Assembly: GCA_041552135.1 (NCBI GenBank)
Contig: JBFELL010000139.1
Location: 1 to 7,735 of the forward strand
Reading direction: 5' to 3'
Origin: SZUA-186 sp041552135
GTDB taxonomy: Bacteria > Pseudomonadota > Gammaproteobacteria > UBA9214
Length of the DNA stretch: 7,735 nucleotides
Made by a program: the position numbers and the translations under genes. Shown in pieces: positions 6,284 through 7,735 of the stretch; the stretch's first letter is position 1; every line of letters starts with the position of its first letter. The notes under the pieces are model-generated. The model saw only the letters and a list, made by a program, of their open reading frames with translations, ran no database searches and was not told where the DNA came from.

Positions 6284-7623
6284 ATGCGTATTCCTGACCT
6301 GTTCCGGCGCAATACCTTCGAACACGGCGTGCATCCCGCCGAGCACAAGGAACTGACCTGCGGGCTGCCCATTCGTCGCCTGCCGTTTGCCCCGCAGCTG
6401 GTCGTGCCGCTGTCCCAGCATACCGGTGCCCCGGCCGTGCCGCTGGTGCGGCCCGGCCAGGAGGTGGTGCGCGGCGAGCCGCTGGCGCGCGCGGACGGTT
6501 TCGTTTCGGTCCCCATGCATGCCCCGGCCACCGGCAGGGTGGAGGCGATCCGGCTGATGCCCACTGCCCGCGGCCCGAAGACCCTGTCCTCGTCCTGCAT
6601 GTCTACGAGGGTTCCACCCAGGAAGTGCTGTACGGCTCGGCGCGCGATATCGAACGCATGACGCCTGAGGAAATCATGCAGGCCGTGCAGGACTCCGGTA
6701 TGGTCGGCCTCGGTGGCGCGGCCTTCCCGACCCACGTCAAGATGAAACCGCCGCCGGAGCATCGCGTCGACACCCTGGTGGTAAACGGCTGCGAGTGCGA
6801 ACCCTACCTGACCTGCGATCACCGGCTGATGCTGGAACAGACCGGCCACCTGCTGGCCGGCATCCGGATCGTGATGCGCGCCCTCGGGGTGAAACGCTGC
6901 ATGATCGGCATCGAGGACAACAAGCCGGATGCCGTGGCCGCGATTGCCGCGCTGCTGCCGGAGAACGGACCGGTCAGTGTGCACGCCGTGCAGACCAAGT
7001 ACCCGCAGGGCGCCGAGAAGATGCTGATCGAGAGCCTGCTGGGACGGCGCGTGCCGACCGGTGCCTTCCCGTCCGCCGTCGGCGTCAGCGTGTTCAACGT
7101 CGGCACCCTGACCCAGATCGGTGAGCTGCTGCCCATGGGCCGCGGCGTCATCGAGCGCGTGGTCACGCTCAGCGGCACCGGGGTGCAACATCCGGGCAAC
7201 TACCTGGTGCCGGTCGGCACGCCGGTGCGCTTCCTGCTGCAACACGCGGGTGCGACGCCGCGCGCCAACGAACTGATCCTCGGCGGCCCGATGATGGGCA
7301 TGTCGGTTGCCTCGCTCGACGTGCCGGTCACCAAGGCCGTCTCCGGCATGGTGGTACTGGAAGAGACCGACGCCGACCTGCGCGAGCGCCCGGTGCAGCC
7401 CTGCATCCGCTGCGCCTGGTGTGTCGAGGCCTGTCCCATGCACCTCAATCCGTCGACGCTGGGCCTGCTGGCCACCAAGCGCGAGTACGCCAGGATGGCC
7501 GACGAGTTCCACCTCGATGACTGCTTCGAGTGTGGCTGCTGCAGCTACGTCTGCCCCGCCAACATCCCGCTGGTGCAGTACTTCCGCATCGCCAAGTCCA
7601 TCAACCGCGAGCAGGCCGCATGA
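6284..7623 (+). pseudogene. rnfC: RnfC, electron transport NADH/FMN subunit, frameshifted
   Basis: RnfC is the peripheral NAD(H)/FMN-binding subunit of Rnf. The N-terminal part (6284 to about 6584) shows typical RnfC sequence, HGVHPAEHKE and VPLSQHTGAPAVPLV, with the sandwich-hybrid domain ending in HAPATGRVEAI. The reading then breaks. Its frame runs into unrelated residues and stops at 6659-6661, giving only 125 residues, while the next frame continues as VLVLHVYEGSTQEVLYG. That frame carries GMVGLGGAAFPTHVK, the NGCECEPYLTCDHR motif, an SLBB-type segment (GTGVQHPGNYLVPVG), GGPMMG, and two 4Fe-4S motifs, CIRCAWCVEACP and CFECGCCSYVCP. Restoring one base near the CCC at 6582-6584 joins the parts into 446 residues, a normal RnfC length. 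No in-frame stop lies elsewhere. It may be a sequencing or assembly error, a genuine mutation, or a split gene: ATG 6658 overlaps the stop as ATGA. Identity is firm; whether it is functional is unknown. Confidence 0.85.
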
Positions 7624-7733
7624 TGACAACCTTAAAGCATATGCCGAACCTCACTGCTGCCCCCCCTTTCCCCTGCTTGCAGAGGGCCAACCGCATACAC
7701 CCCCTCTCCCCTCGGGGGAGAGGGCCGGGGTGA
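7620..7733 (+). other. Short ORF overlapping the rnfC stop
   Basis: ATG at 7620 overlaps the rnfC TGA as ATGA, the arrangement of a translationally coupled next gene. The frame is only 37 codons and its second half is the low-complexity translation of the GC-rich repeat, ending in TGA 7731-7733. I recognise no protein family, and it does not resemble an RnfD start. It could be the remnant start of a gene interrupted by the repeat, or chance. Confidence 0.2.
7670..7686. repeat. Small imperfect hairpin after rnfC
   Basis: CCC (7670-7672) and CTGC (7673-7676) pair with GCAG (7679-7682) and GGG (7684-7686), with a bulged A at 7683 and a TT turn. It follows a run of seven C at 7660-7666. There is no T-run after it, so terminator function is unproven. 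It may be part of the same repeat block as the next hairpin. Confidence 0.3.
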
Positions 7734-7735
7734 GG
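7701..7735. repeat. GC-rich intergenic hairpin repeat (REP-like), cut by window edge
   Basis: CCCTCTCCCC (7702-7711) pairs perfectly with GGGGAGAGGG (7715-7724) around a TCG loop, followed by CCGGGGTGAGG to the window end. From memory, this pattern (a CCCTCTCCCC/GGGGAGAGGG stem with a GGGGTGAGG arm) is a recurrent dispersed intergenic palindrome in many proteobacteria. No T-run follows within the window, so it is better called a REP-like repeat than an intrinsic terminator, though the strong stem could stabilise mRNA 3' ends. The element probably continues past the window. Confidence 0.7.

Noticed and set aside
6572..6590. Programmed -1 ribosomal frameshift in rnfC
   Set aside because: No X-XXY-YYZ slippery heptamer is visible in the zero frame where the shift must occur, so a mutation or sequencing error is simpler.
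5935..7629. Very long minus-strand open frame (564 codons) opposite the PFOR C-terminus and rnfC
   Set aside because: It lies entirely antisense to well-supported PFOR and RnfC motifs, is Ala/Gly/His/Val/Arg-rich as expected from the complement of G+C-rich codons, and matches no family I recognise.
1..7735. CRISPR array, tRNA/rRNA gene, insertion sequence or phage gene
   Set aside because: I found no regularly spaced repeats, cloverleaf-like sequence, transposase motifs or terminal inverted repeats in the window.

Overview
The window is a G+C-rich (by eye well over 60%), densely coding bacterial segment with one transcription direction. It carries three genes of one redox module: rnfB, a very large pyruvate:ferredoxin oxidoreductase (PFOR/NifJ family) and rnfC. 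The gene families, base composition and the hairpin repeat at the right edge suggest a proteobacterium, perhaps a gammaproteobacterium living at low oxygen tension. That placement is inference; no marker gene is present.

Layout: bases 1-325 are non-coding as far as I can see, with an FNR/ANR-type box (55-68), a CCCGGG hairpin (130-146) and an extended -10-like hexamer (150-158). rnfB (326-1204) encodes a membrane-anchored, multi-cluster ferredoxin-like protein of the long RnfB type. After 77 bases comes the 1640-residue PFOR-family enzyme (1282-6204). It has the usual domains plus two helical insertions around its Fe-S regions and an extra C-terminal ferredoxin. rnfC (6284-7623) follows after 79 bases but is broken by an apparent one-base frameshift near 6582-6586. 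The right end (7624-7735) holds a short ORF overlapping the rnfC stop and a GC-rich inverted repeat cut off by the window edge.

How the genes may work together: PFOR interconverts pyruvate + CoA and acetyl-CoA + CO2 at a thiamine-diphosphate centre, passing low-potential electrons through [4Fe-4S] clusters. RnfB normally takes ferredoxin electrons into the Rnf complex, and RnfC is the NAD(H)/FMN-binding module. The order rnfB-PFOR-rnfC, with a ferredoxin fused to the PFOR, suggests electrons may be channelled between PFOR and Rnf subunits without a free ferredoxin. The direction could be oxidation of pyruvate or reductive pyruvate synthesis. rnfA, rnfD, rnfG and rnfE are not in the window, so a whole Rnf complex cannot be claimed.

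The points most worth a second look are the enlarged PFOR architecture and its placement, the selective loss of all four ligands of one predicted cluster in RnfB, altered PFOR active-site-region residues, and the rnfC frameshift with its stop/start overlap.
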